NCBI GenBank assembly: GCA_013407085.1 | Contig: JACCGJ010013674.1 | Location: 1 to 64,000 of the forward strand | DNA length: 64,000 bases | Direction of reading: 5' to 3' | DNA from: Atriophallophorus winterbourni | Lineage: Eukaryota; Platyhelminthes; Trematoda; Plagiorchiida; Microphallidae | Part shown: positions 21,621 through 32,268 of the stretch, piece by piece | Position numbering within the stretch: the stretch's first letter is position 1 | Layout of the letters: every line of letters starts with the position of its first letter | Translations under genes and position numbers: made by a program | The notes under the pieces: model-generated | What the model was told of the DNA's origin: nothing | The model's database searches: none | The model's input: only the letters and a program-made list of their open reading frames with translations

Positions 21621-22165
21621 TTATGGGGAAATCTTAGCAAAAGACAACACGAGACCTGATTGGCTTATCATGAGTTGGATCTGCATCCTGAACCAACGAG
21701 TTGTAGACTACCCTTGAATTCAGCGACTGCATCTTAGGGCACGATACGGTCCAAAAAGTGAAACGTGTCATAGCCTTAATGCATGATTCCAGTTACCATG
21801 TTCACCGGAATTTTATAGGGCTACAACAGAAACTTGAACTTTGATTATTAGCGGAATCAACTAAATTGGAAAAGAATTAACAGTGGATCTTGTACAAAAA
21901 GTAAAATAGCAGAGATAACCACAAACCCACTGTAAAATCGTTGAACAATGGAATGAGGTGGGGTTTGAAAGATTATATATCACACGAATTTGTATACCAC
22001 CGAAGGATACCAAATCAACCAACATATCATGTACATTAGGGAACAGCTGTTTAATCAGAGTTTACAGTAGAAATAAGCGAATAGCGCTTTTAGTGTCAAT
22101 ATGTATTCACCGACCGTTGAAGTTTGTGATAACGCAAAAGAACTGAATTAAAGTAGAGATGGGCG
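21621..22165. other. Intergenic DNA downstream of EDF1
   Basis: No gene recognised; contains the EDF1 3' flank on the minus strand. Confidence 0.4.
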
Positions 22166-22297
22166 TTATTTTTTCTTGGGTACATGAAGAGGTTGACCAA
22201 TGTCTTTCCCGCGTAGCTTAACACCGAGCACACGTTCCATCTTCGACAAAACCATTTGATTTTTGAGAGCTCGTCCTTGTTCATAATCAGCGATTAC
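22166..22297 (-). CDS. EDF1: EDF1 terminal exon (second half of HTH and basic tail)
   Basis: Forty-three codons and a TAA stop, starting [14 protein letters not shown] and ending HVPKKK. The first codon begins right after the TAG of the micro-intron. Confidence 0.93.
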   Translation of the reverse strand, partial: VIADYEQGRALKNQMVLSKMERVLGVKLRGKDIGQPLHVPKKK

Positions 22298-22552
22298 CTA
22301 CAATCATTAGGAAAACCAGGAAATACCTGTGGTTTTTCGTTAATTTTAGTAGCAAGGTCCTTTTGGGTTAGGCTTTTTTCTTGTCGCATTTTGGCAATCA
22401 ATCGACCGACTTCTGAATCGACATAATCACTGTGCAGATTAGCAGTTTCTTCATCGATTTTGGCAGGGTCTTTATCGGTGACACGTTGTTTATTCTGGCC
22501 TGCAGTTCTTTTTTTATACGTCTCGATTTGCACACCCTGCCTTTGAGCTGCA
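22166..22552 (-). CDS. EDF1: Endothelial differentiation-related factor 1 / multiprotein bridging factor 1, C-terminal two exons
   Basis: A small conserved coactivator (MBF1) that bridges DNA-bound regulators such as bZIP proteins and TBP and also acts at collided ribosomes. Exons on the minus strand are 22552-22327 and 22297-22166. They encode about 118 of the usual 148 residues. The MBF1 N-terminal domain end reads [12 protein letters not shown]; the helix-turn-helix has [15 protein letters not shown] and [20 protein letters not shown]; the basic end is [16 protein letters not shown] before TAA at 22166-22168. The exons are separated by a 29-nt GT-AG intron. The first base at 22552 completes a codon from an upstream exon, so an N-terminal exon of about 30 residues lies further right on this strand; it was not located. 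Confidence 0.93.
22298..22326 (-). other. EDF1: EDF1 micro-intron, 29 nt
   Basis: On the minus strand it starts GTATTTCC and ends TTGTAG. Removing it joins KPQ to VIADYE in frame, as in MBF1 proteins; leaving it in gives ten foreign residues and a stop. 29 nt is close to the lower limit for spliceosomal introns. Confidence 0.85.
22327..22552 (-). CDS. EDF1: EDF1 internal exon (MBF1 domain and first half of HTH)
   Basis: Acceptor CTTTCAG sits at 22553-22559 (minus strand); the exon begins with one base of a split codon followed by [20 protein letters not shown] and ends exactly after KINEKPQ (CAG). Confidence 0.93.
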
Positions 22553-22714
22553 CTGAAAGACTGGATTTTAAGAATAAATTAGAACTAAAACTAACAGCAT
22601 TCGTCTTTAAGGCGACTGGACGAGTATCGCACATTAGTTAAACGTTAAATCAAGCATCCGCCAAAATTAAATGGCGCGTTGGATGATATGTTCAATTTCT
22701 TTCAAGGTTCAATT

Positions 22715-22736
22715 TCAGTTCAGTTCAGTTCAGTTG
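22715..22736. repeat. (TTCAG)n microsatellite
   Basis: Four tandem TTCAG units. Confidence 0.85.
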
Positions 22737-22945
22737 CACAGGACAGTAAGTGGCTAACGAGCCAATCGAGCGTCCAGAATTTCTTTCTGTGGAAAGTTGC
22801 GGAAAAGCAACCACCACTGCCAAACCGTTTTTTCTTATTATGATTTGGATATCCTCGACGATCGCAACGCCAAGGGATTAGCCGGGTTGTATTTAGGAAG
22901 CACCACGTTATAAATGATGCTGAAAAAATAAAACTGAATTTTTTT

Positions 22946-22970
22946 TCACCAGTACGGTGAGAGGTCAGCT
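22946..22970 (+). repeat. Short dispersed repeat, start of repeat D
   Basis: CACCAGTACGGTGAGAGGTC matches the block at 23911-23934 and, in reverse, at 28155-28185. The first ten bases are nearly palindromic. Confidence 0.45.
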
Positions 22971-23047
22971 AAAGAAGAGTTGTGTATTAAAAAACAAACA
23001 GAACTCTAGCATTTACTTATATACCAGACAACGCTAAAAATGATGAA

Positions 23048-23072
23048 CTACCTACCTACCTACCTACCTACA
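23048..23072. repeat. (CTAC)n microsatellite
   Basis: Six tandem CTAC units, next to the 3' side of a minus-strand RT fragment; possibly that element's terminal repeat. Confidence 0.85.
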
Positions 23073-23260
23073 AAGATGCTGACAGATTTTGTCACGCAGC
23101 AGTTTTTCGAATACTCTCGAGTCAGGCTGACAGGTCTATAGTCACCAAGAGTTGACCTGCAACTACCCTTGCGTATTGGTACGATTATGGCTTCTTTCCA
23201 CTTACTAGGACCACTCCCAGGTTCAAGCATGAATTGAAGAGCTTGCATAAATGTTCTGTA
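23073..23260 (-). mobile_element. CR1-like reverse transcriptase fragment
   Basis: Minus strand encodes FMLEPGSGPSKWKEAIIVPI and LGDYRPVSLT, the motifs at the start of an RT domain. Only about 60 residues are left. Confidence 0.7.
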
Positions 23261-23904
23261 AGTTGAAGTTTGTAGTGGATAAGTGCAAGGTATAACAAGA
23301 AATGTTAAAATGAATGCAGGACGAAAGGACAAACTCACGGAGAGTGAAGATTTAGTGTCCGGTGCATTTATCCACAAATACAAATTAATTCAACCTCAAA
23401 ACTCTTGTTTCACGTCGACCAGGGAAGAATAATACGTACAGATAGAAAATGCGGTGAAGTGGTTATCTTGCCAATAACGTCTCGATTCACGAACAACCAG
23501 CGGTGCGGCACAACGGACAATAGTAGAACCAGGAAACGCGCTTCCATAAGTATATTGTTAATTAATGAGTATTTACAGAATGCGATACCAAAGATGAGTA
23601 ACAACAACTCATTTAAAGAACAGAAGATCAATAATCTTTGAGTGATGAGAAATCAATAGATCAATGTGGAAATATCGATTATCAGAACAAAACGATGATT
23701 TCTAAATTAATGGATAAAAATGAAAGAGACATAAGTATGTATAAATCGCTACAAGTTGCAATGGGCTGAAGGTGGCTAAAAGACAATCACGCGAGCAGAT
23801 TTCTTCGACAGTATGCGGTTGAACACCCGACACTTCGATATTGAGTATACAGTTCGTACATTTCACATGTTTTTGTTTCCGGATATCTGGCGGGTAATGT
23901 AGGG
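23261..23904. other. Unassigned DNA
   Basis: No gene or well-defined repeat recognised. Confidence 0.4.
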
Positions 23905-24083
23905 GTTCTCTTCACCAGCACTGTGAGAGGTCATCTATGCAGGAAACAATGTAATAATGATATGCGTGAACAATATATGGTATACGAAATCGCTAGCCTA
24001 GTCAAGGCAAAGTGCAGCACAGTCACAGACTGTATGTGGGCTGATATGCTGTCAGGTTGCCCAGGCCTAGACAGATATGAGAT
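23905..24083 (+). repeat. Dispersed repeat D, longest copy
   Basis: About 180 bp from TTCTCTTCACCAGCACTGTG to CTAGACAGATATGAG. It joins the short block seen at 22946 and 28155 with the block seen at 9.5, 13.7, 16.4, 19.0 and 59.9 kb, so it best defines the family. No transposase or RT code. The origin (SINE-like or MITE-like) is open. Confidence 0.55.
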
Positions 24084-24559
24084 GGAATATGTAACAATAC
24101 GTTTTTTTGTTGGTTTTTAAGTTTTATTTATTAGACAATGTGCGGAAATATGGTAGGCCATTTAGCGTCTAATTCCCTTTTAAAGCTTAACACATTTGCG
24201 CAGTACTTTTAACTTGGTTGTATTTCACTCGCTGTGAATAAATACAAAGAATTTTTGCCGATTTTGTGAAGTTGCTTCATATATTACGATCATTACTAAA
24301 ATATAAATATCTATTTCATATTGTTCTACGTAATGGCTCATAGTACTTTCCCATGCTTGCACGTTGGCTGTGATAAGCATGTATCCAAAGGAATCGAATG
24401 CGTGCCTACATTCGCTGGGCGCCCGAAAATTGCTCAGTTTTATGAAAGGGCCATTACACCGTGTATGCAGCCAATACATGATTCGAATTGGTCCGCTTGA
24501 AATGCAAATAAGTGGCAAGGGAGGCTTAACGTAAGTAAGTTTGCCAGTTACTGGCAACA

Positions 24560-27500
24560 CTCCAGGATGCAACCCAGAGAACTTATGCGCAAGTTGCGGC
24601 ATCGCCCAAACAAAACTTGTATAAGCCAGCGGGTGTACAAAACTCAGCAGCAGCCTTTTATACAGGAGGCTAAATCACGATGCAGTCAATATCGTCAATG
24701 CGTGCAAAATATAATGCGTTTAGCATACCTTAATCCCAATCTCCAGGTAGTTCAGGTCCATAGAATCGGTCAGTATAAGAAAGATATCAAGCAAGGACAA
24801 TCTTTGTCGAATTCAGAAACCAGAGAGACAAAGACTTCTTTCTTTAAAAGCGATCAAATACATAACAATACAAATGGTTTGCCTTGATTGGTGCCGGATA
24901 GCCGCCCATCTTCGGAAAATTATTTTGCGTTTCACCGTTCGGGTAGCAACGTAGCGAAACCGAAGAGAAACCCTGATAAACGCCGATGGAATAACTCCGC
25001 ATCAGCGGATATTTCAATGAAGAATGCTCAAGTGCTGGTTGAAAACATATATAGGGGAGGATTCTTGGCTGAGTTGTGGTCTTCGACTGAGCTCAACGCT
25101 GCTGCATTAAGAACCTCTACGGCACAACCTTCCAGCAACGTAGATTCTCCATACAGCACGAGTGTGTTACCGCATTTAGACATACAAAAACCATGGAAAT
25201 AACTCGGATTCTGTGACTGAGGGTTCTCCGATATTAGGCGGGGTACATCAAAATGCTGTGAGCATAATATACACAAATGCTTGGAGTAAATTACTGGAAT
25301 TAATGCAGACAACATCCAAGAGTGAATATAGGATCCTAGATTTATCAGAGACCTGGCTTCAATATAGAGGCATTATTCAAGTTTATCTTTTTTCGACATA
25401 TACAGCCATCAGATCGGATAGAACAGATGGTAGACGCGGAGAAAGATTTATAATACTACTACAGCAAGGTATCAAATGCCAAGACTCTGGCATCAATATG
25501 TCCATCTTTGACATCCAGCTGGTCTGGACAATCGTTACTGACGGTAAGATATCTTTTGCGTTATGCCGCTTATACAAAGCATCCAGCGCTTCTGAGGAGG
25601 AGGACAAGGAACTCAGGGAACCTCTTATCATGTTGCTCAGAACGGCCCCAGGAGTCTATTTAATTAGTGACTTTAACCTAACGGGATTTGACTGAGACAC
25701 TCAGAGACCTCGGATAGATTTTCCCAGGTATATCTCGATTGGATGTACTCCAGTGCGTTTCATCAGTACGTAAATGAGAAAACCTGGTACACGGATGGAC
25801 ATTCACGATCTACACTGCACCTACTTTTGTATAAAGGTCATAAAGTTGTCCAAAACCTCTTTTAAGACTCACATTTGGGGGAAAGTGACCATGTCACCAT
25901 GATATTCCAGACAATTCTCTGTTTTCATAAGCCACCAGTCAAATACAGGCGTAATCTAAATCGAGTTGACTGAAATGCCGTATGACTATACGCTTCACGA
26001 TGTGACTGTTTCTCTGAAACCAATGACACTGAAAGTAAATGGTCAGTTATTAAGCGCAATATTGTAAGTCTTCAAGACCACTACTGTTTTTTTCGACCTG
26101 TAAGGCTGAGGAACAAGCCACCTTGGTGGACTCCTGCGGTCCGGCGCAACATTATTAGGCGGGTCAGACACTGGCGGAGATATACAAACTTACTGACCTA
26201 TAGAAATTGAGCGTGCTATAAGGCTTCGAAAAATAACACAGCAAAGCTACAACGAGGGCTTAAGCGTAGCTACGAAACTTATTTGACGCAATCTGCTAAA
26301 ACGAAACCCAAGAAGTACTTGAGTTAAGTTCAGTCTAAGGTTAAGTCAAGTAGGCACATAGGTACCCTAATATTAGAAAATGGCGAGAAAGCCAATTCTG
26401 ACCCCCAAAAGGCAGCAGCTTCGCTAGATTATTTTTAAAGCGTACTCAGAAGGGATGGCGGTGATGCGATTTACTCAGTCTCACCTCTTAATACGAAAAT
26501 GGGTACCTCTCTAAGCGAAGTAGTTTTTGGCATTTATGATGTCGCTCGTGTCCTAAAGAATCTAGACGGGGATAAATCTGACGGACCTGACGATGTGCAT
26601 CATGGAAACGTAAAGGAAATATCTAAGGTACTAGCAGAGCCTCGATGTGAGTTATATAACGTATAGCTCTGCAAAGGCATCCTGCCAGATGATTGGAAGA
26701 AAGCCATTATCGTACCCATTCCAAAAGGAGTTTGTGCAAACATAGTTGAGAATTTCCGACCGGTACGCTTGACTAATGTTTTATGTAAAAGCTTGGAGAG
26801 ACTTATTAGGGATCGGTTTTCTGGCACCTCGTGCACAATTCATCACTAAGCACGGTTCAACATGGCTTTTTCAAAAGAAGGTCGTGTCTCTCGAATCTTT
26901 TATGCATTTTAGATAGAGTTTCTAAGACACTGGATGAAGGCGGACGGGTAGAGGTCTCTTACTTAGACTTTAGTATGGACTTCGACTCGGTTAGTCACAG
27001 GCTCCTAGGGATGAATCTTGCGGCCAAAGGCTTATCTGGTAAGCTTCACAACTGGATAACCAGTTTTCTTTGTGATAGATCCTCCCAGGTCCGTGTACGC
27101 GATACTACATTTGAATTCGCAACAGTTACCAGTAGGGTCCCATAAGGTTCAGTATTACGCCCAATGCTCTTCATGATATTAATCGATTATCTGTCATCGT
27201 TGTTGTCATGTCTCTGCTACATGTTTGCTGATGATTTCAAATTCACAGGATTTAATGATCACGGTGATTTGTTGTAAAATATTGAAACGGTCATTAAATG
27301 ATCGCAGGATTAGGATCTTCCTCTCAACTATAGTAAATGTCATCTGTTGTCTGCAGCAGTCGATAAAATTACAGTAACCGCGAGTAACGGTACGATCGAC
27401 TCTATTGCGAGAGTTAAGGATTTAGCTATAGTTGTAACAGTGGACTTCAAATGGGCTGCGCAATGTGCCTCAGCTGCACAACGAGCTAGAGTATAACTCT

Positions 27501-28110
27501 TAAGGCGAAAATCCGTTGTGATATTTTGAACGCCGGAAGTGTTTATCCCATTATATACGGCGATTGTCAGGGCGCATTTAGAATACCGCGTGCAACCCTG
27601 GAGCCCCGTTTTTCAAAAAGAATATTACCACTAGAGAGTCCAACATCTGGATACGAAAATTATTGGAGGTATGTTTGGGAAACCCTACGAAGAACGTCTA
27701 ATTTCCTCAAGTCTCTTCTCCCTTCGGCGTCGAGGTCTACGGGCTGACCTGATAGAATTTTTCAAAATCCTGAAAGACTTAGGCGACGTGTGTTGTCAAA
27801 TCCTGTTCTCTCGAGAGATAAACCCTTTAACTAGAGGATATACATTGAAGCTCGCGAAAATCCACAGCAGTCTGAATTTTAGGCAACACTTCCTCGGTGA
27901 AAGATTGGTAAGCTTCTGGAACAAACTGCTTGAGGAACTAATCGCTTGCACATCAATAGGTGCATTTTATGGGGGTTTAGATGCCTTGTGGCACAAACAT
28001 TTCCTAGAATTTTTCAAAGAATATACAGGTCGCTGTAGACAGAATGGGCCTATTTTGTGCATTTTGAATTTATATGGTTTTTACCATGATATAGAAATCC
28101 TGTTGTATAA
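24560..28110 (+). mobile_element. CR1-like non-LTR retrotransposon, long but decayed
   Basis: An ORF1-like tail (about 24570-25200) is followed by the endonuclease (LSETWLQYRG near 25340; GVYLISDFNLTGFD near 25650). The RT starts near 26540 with KNLDGDKSDGPDDVHHG, WKKAIIVPIPKG, then LSTVQHGFFKRRSCLSNLL, SYLDFSMDFDSVSHRLL and catalytic YMFADDFKFTGF near 27220. The C-terminal block has RRGLRADLIEFFKILKDLGD and ERLVSFWNKL near 27900. Stops and frame changes are spread evenly, the mark of an old copy. The 5' limit is uncertain. Confidence 0.8.
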
Positions 28111-28154
28111 TGCCTCGTTTTAAATGTCGTGTTTTAAATGTACGCACAAATTTC

Positions 28155-28190
28155 CATAGCTTACCTCTCACCGGCTTGGTGAAGAGAAAA
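28155..28190 (-). repeat. Short dispersed repeat, start of repeat D
   Basis: Reverse complement of the CTTCACCA..GGTGAGAGGT block at 23908-23934. Confidence 0.4.
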
Positions 28191-28394
28191 CCTTTTCGTT
28201 TTTCTCAGTGGCAGCTACAAATACTGGTACCGATGGACGGCCTGGGAAACACCTGGCGTATCATCGCATACGACGAGTATACCAGAGAAGAATGAACCAA
28301 CTTTGGCAGCGGTGTGCTCTCCTTTGAAGCTTTTCACTGACTGAAATGCTAGATGCTCGATTGGCATAGAGTCCTGTGCCAACTGAACTGAACT

Positions 28395-29040
28395 ATACAA
28401 TCTTGGAGCTTGTTCCAGAATTTAACCAGACGGTTGCTGAAAAAGTGCTCACGTGCCAGCAGCCGGTGTCTAATCTTGAGACGTTTCATAGAATTACTTC
28501 TTGTAGATGTTTTAGGCGCAAGTTTAAGTAGTTTAGTAATAATATCGCCCGTGAGACCCTTTAGAATCTTGAAGACTTCTATTAGGTAGCCTCGCAGCCG
28601 CCGTCTCTTTATTAAGAACAGATAGAATTCCTTGTAACTTGACTCATAGTTCTTACCTGTCTGACCATAAAACATCATGGTCACAAGGCGCTGGACCCTT
28701 TCGAGACATACGATATCTTTTTTAAGTACGGTGCCCAAGATTAAACACAGTATTCCAAGTGAGGCCGCACGACTACTTTGTATAAAGGAATGATGATAGA
28801 AGGGTTTGGGCATAACAACGCTGAGCGCAGTCTGAACAATTCTCTGCAAGCCTTGTTTTCTGCTTCGACATTAAATTGTGGCTGAGTCGTCAATCGACCT
28901 TCCATATGTCTTCCAGTGACATGCCACAGAAAAGCGTCAGCCACTTCTAAAAATATATTCACGAATATCTTCTGGAAGGAGTGCAATCTGAAATGCACAC
29001 GAACAATAGTTTTGAGTTCCAAAAACAATGTGAAGATCAT
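28395..29040 (-). mobile_element. CR1-like RT C-terminal fragment
   Basis: Minus strand: IIIPLYKVVVRPHLEYCV, then LERVQRLVTMMFYGQ, RRRLRGYLIEVFKILKGLTG and NRLVKFWNKLQDC. This is the same C-terminal region as the 24.6-28.1 kb element, so the two lie tail to tail. One frameshift near 28745. Confidence 0.8.
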
Positions 29041-29089
29041 GCCAACAATAAAATTAATAATAAAATTCGGAAGATAAAAGGTCTACACG

Positions 29090-29960
29090 GAATCGTTTTT
29101 AGTCTTCAAACCGCCTATCGAAGTGAACCATTAAACCAATTTGGGAAGAGAATTCCATAAATTTACTACTCATTCACTACAGAAGTGCTTACGAGCATTA
29201 TTCCCGGTAAGTTTTAATTTGTGATCTCCAGTACACACGCTTGGCGCGAGAGCATGCATATAACGTGGGTCCACAGCAATGAGTCCTGTCATACTTACGA
29301 AATTTCCAGTCATAGCCACGTAGACGACTCATTTTCCGTTAGAAGATATTTAGACTCAGCAATTGTTCCTCATACAACCTACCTGATTGACCCTCAGTCA
29401 TAAGAGTAGATAGGCGGTGGACACATTCAAGTTTGGCAATACCTTGTCCATATTAGTTGACCATGGTTAAACGCAATACTTCAGGTTCAGTCTCACGACT
29501 GCTTTGTATAATGCTATTGAAACCTTCGGGGATCTGCATGAAAAAAGGGAATAAAGGGGAGAAATCTCGCTCCATGAATAAACCTTTCGACACCCCCAGG
29601 AAGATCCTGTTCATTCAAGCCCCCGAAAAACTGGACATCATTTGGAAGTATAAATCTAGGACACATGAGCGACACTGCTAACTCATCAATGAAAATGAGG
29701 AACAATAACGGTTCGTGTACTAATCCCTAAGGTTCTTCGCTGGCAACTTTCTGGTCTGGAGAATACATACTGTTTATCCTGACAAGAAAGTATCTATTGA
29801 TTAGGAACACCATTTTCCAGTTTCTCAGAAAGACACCGATACCAACGAAACCAAGATTTTGCAAGAAATCTCATGTTTACCGGGTCAACTAGAAAAAATC
29901 AAGACTGTCATTTTTCTAGCCAATTTGTTACATCATCTACAAAACACATGTGGTTTGTTA
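29090..29960 (-). mobile_element. CR1-like RT remnant
   Basis: Minus strand, with LVHEPLLFLIFIDELAV near 29700, corresponding to the RT block G-LLGPLLFLIFIDEL. The rest is decayed. Confidence 0.6.
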
Positions 29961-30544
29961 TGCACGACCTATCTTCAAGAAAGCCACGATTCGCTCTGAT
30001 TGACAAGACAAGTATTGTTCGTTAATATTTCACGAGAATGTTGTGTGAATTGCAATATCAAATATTTCTTCGCTAGTTTAAGCAGCACTAAATTATTTAC
30101 AGATAGTGGAGAAACTTCCAGGAAACGGATAATAGTAAGTTTCCAGTGCGCTATTCAGACCATCTGAAATGCCTGTACGATTTCGATCCTAAATTCGACT
30201 ATAGTCGAGCTGAATATGTCATTTCTTCGATAATCGCGTAAGATCAATCTCAAATTTTATCAAAGGAATATAAGTGGCGGATCTTATTGGTCGAACGCTT
30301 TGTTTACCAATTGGATCAATTCAGCGAGTTGCTTACGTCACTCACATGCACTTAGGTTGTCTTTAGAAGTTTTAAAACCGTTTTACGTTTTGAGGTGTTA
30401 TGTTAGGTGCGGAATTGATACAAAATTGCGAGAGTAACTGTAATCGACGCTGCAAAATTTTTGAAGTAAGTTTAAATTTTAGGTTTACAGTAAATACAGC
30501 GGTATTCAACGTGCACGTGCACGTGCAGTGGAAATCAGAGGGTA
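29961..30544. other. Unassigned DNA
   Basis: No gene recognised. A short run of alternating GTGCAC occurs at 30511-30526. Confidence 0.35.
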
Positions 30545-31165
30545 TCCTCAATCAAATGAAGTATGTTTGGGACCGATCTTGTATTCATAATGCAAAGAAA
30601 TTTGAGTGCAATCAGTTAGAGCTGTTTTAGGTTAAAGCGGTATGAATACATATAGCAAACGCCTACATGCGAAAGCGGTCGAAATTTCCAACTTGGGTCG
30701 ACTGGCGGTTAATAAGGTGGATGGAGCAGTCATCTTCGCAATCTGGCGCTCGGCACTGATGAGAAGGTAATTAGTTGTTATTCACCGTATACCTACTAGT
30801 TATTCAGACTTTTGTTTTAATTCAAACATAGCTTAAACTTAGCCACGTTAGTTATGTACTCTTACGAATGTGGGCCGCTGTGTCAGCGGACCATGACCGT
30901 GTTCACTTGTATTAGATTGATGTGGATACACACTAGTAGGCGAATCGCCCACTGATCCTGGTCATTCTCACGTGACACATTGTAGGCGTACAATATGCTG
31001 TTTAGCAGTAAGGTCAAATAAGTGGTGGGGGGTTGTCTAATACTTAATCATGTTCCCTGTCCTGACTACCACCCCTTGTCTGACGAAGCTTTTGTGTCAG
31101 AAGTGAGACGTTATACAAAAACTGCTCTAACCGATTACACTCAAATTTCTTGGCATTAAAATTGT
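30545..31165. repeat. Penelope-like terminal repeats in inverted arrangement, with mutated hammerhead
   Basis: 30558-30628 matches 9638-9700 in direct orientation. 30880-31165 matches 9640-9960 in reverse complement, so the ends of the same unit face each other across about 250 bp. The right-hand copy has hammerhead bases CTGACGA (31080-31086), but the conserved GAAA is GAGA (31105-31108), which should abolish cleavage. Confidence 0.6.
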
Positions 31166-31842
31166 TAGAGTTCTTGAAATGAAATCAATTAAATACATAA
31201 TAGATCAAAATTAACTTTGAAGAATCCCCATGTCCATACATTTCCATCACACACCCCAAGACTGCTTTCGTTTTTAAACTCACCAGGTAGTGACGAAACG
31301 TATATGATCTACATGCGTTGGAAAAGTGGCAGACTGATGAACAATTTTTGAAATTGTATGTCCCTGTTGGATAAGGTTCACACAACCAACCTGTTCAATC
31401 CCAATAACTTAAATATTTTTCTATTTTGGCTATCGATCTGAAATTTTGCTACGACGGTTCTGCTCATGCAAGAAGCTTGCATCTAAGACGTGTCGTTCTT
31501 TGTATGCGCCCCATGTGGATTGTCTACTGTTCGTTCATTTATTTGAATCGCTTTTGTGTTTCTGCCGTTAAATCAACCCATCGTTGAATATCACTGTCCG
31601 GAACTACTCGGAGAAATACACAGAGTTAAATCAATTTAACGCTAATATTCTCAACGGGATGCTGGCAATTTAGCAGCTAAATCGGGCGACGAAATATTCA
31701 TACAATTCTACACTTTCCGTCAACTACACACAATACCACACAAACCAACCCCAGCCGTATCGATTATTTTTCTCTGATTTTGTACGTTTGGTTGGCTCCG
31801 TTAACGTGAGACGATACGGACTTCGCGAAACGTGTCGTTTGC
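31166..31842. other. Unassigned DNA, possibly leader of the CR1-like element
   Basis: No coding sequence recognised up to the ORF1 start at 31843. Confidence 0.35.
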
Positions 31843-32013
31843 ATGAATGTCGTCAGTAGTAAGGTCAAATCTGTCATGTGTCGCAACTGTTTCGACACGT
31901 GTCACACAAAATGTGACAAATCATTGACCCCGGAAGCATTATCGATCCTGAATGATGAAAACATGCCTGGTGTATTCTACGTTTGCACAAACTTTCTAAC
32001 TAAACAAACGCAA

Positions 32014-32268
32014 AGTATTTGAACATATTCGAGACTGATCGGGAGTCCATAATCATGAAAATAGAGTTCGCAAGTATTTGGTAACGTTTCGCTTCTGAAC
32101 ACAGAAGCATCGTCAGACCAAGGGTGTCGGTACGAACAGTGTTCAGGTATAAATGGCATTTTCTTGACCAATCCTGAGTTCACTAAGCTACACAGGGGAG
32201 ATCAAGATAATTGATCAAGTTAATTGATCACACCTCCTAATTGCTGTGTTCATCCCTAATTGTTTATT
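32014..32268 (-). mobile_element. Hammerhead-bearing insertion of 255 bp with 13-bp target duplication
   Basis: Inserted in CR1 ORF1. TAAACAAACGCAA occurs at 32001-32013 and again at 32269-32281. The insert carries one type C hammerhead on the minus strand and, to its right, a near-palindromic run of TTGATC units at 32203-32230. No coding capacity, so it must move with foreign enzymes. It shares the hammerhead and flanking bases with the repeats at 9.7 and 31 kb. Confidence 0.75.
32078..32121 (-). ncRNA. Hammerhead ribozyme, type C core, apparently complete
   Basis: Minus strand: CTGACGA at 32110-32116 and GAAA at 32087-32090. Stem II is a perfect 7 bp (GCTTCTG/CAGAAGC, 4-nt loop) plus one extra U next to the core. 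Stem III is the palindrome ACGT. Cleavage is predicted after U at 32083. Stem I is a perfect 5 bp, TTGGT (32117-32121) with ACCAA (32078-32082). All invariant bases are present. Confidence 0.75.

Noticed and set aside
24225..24602. 125-codon frame on the minus strand
   Set aside because: Opposes the start of a plus-strand CR1-like element; no domain seen.
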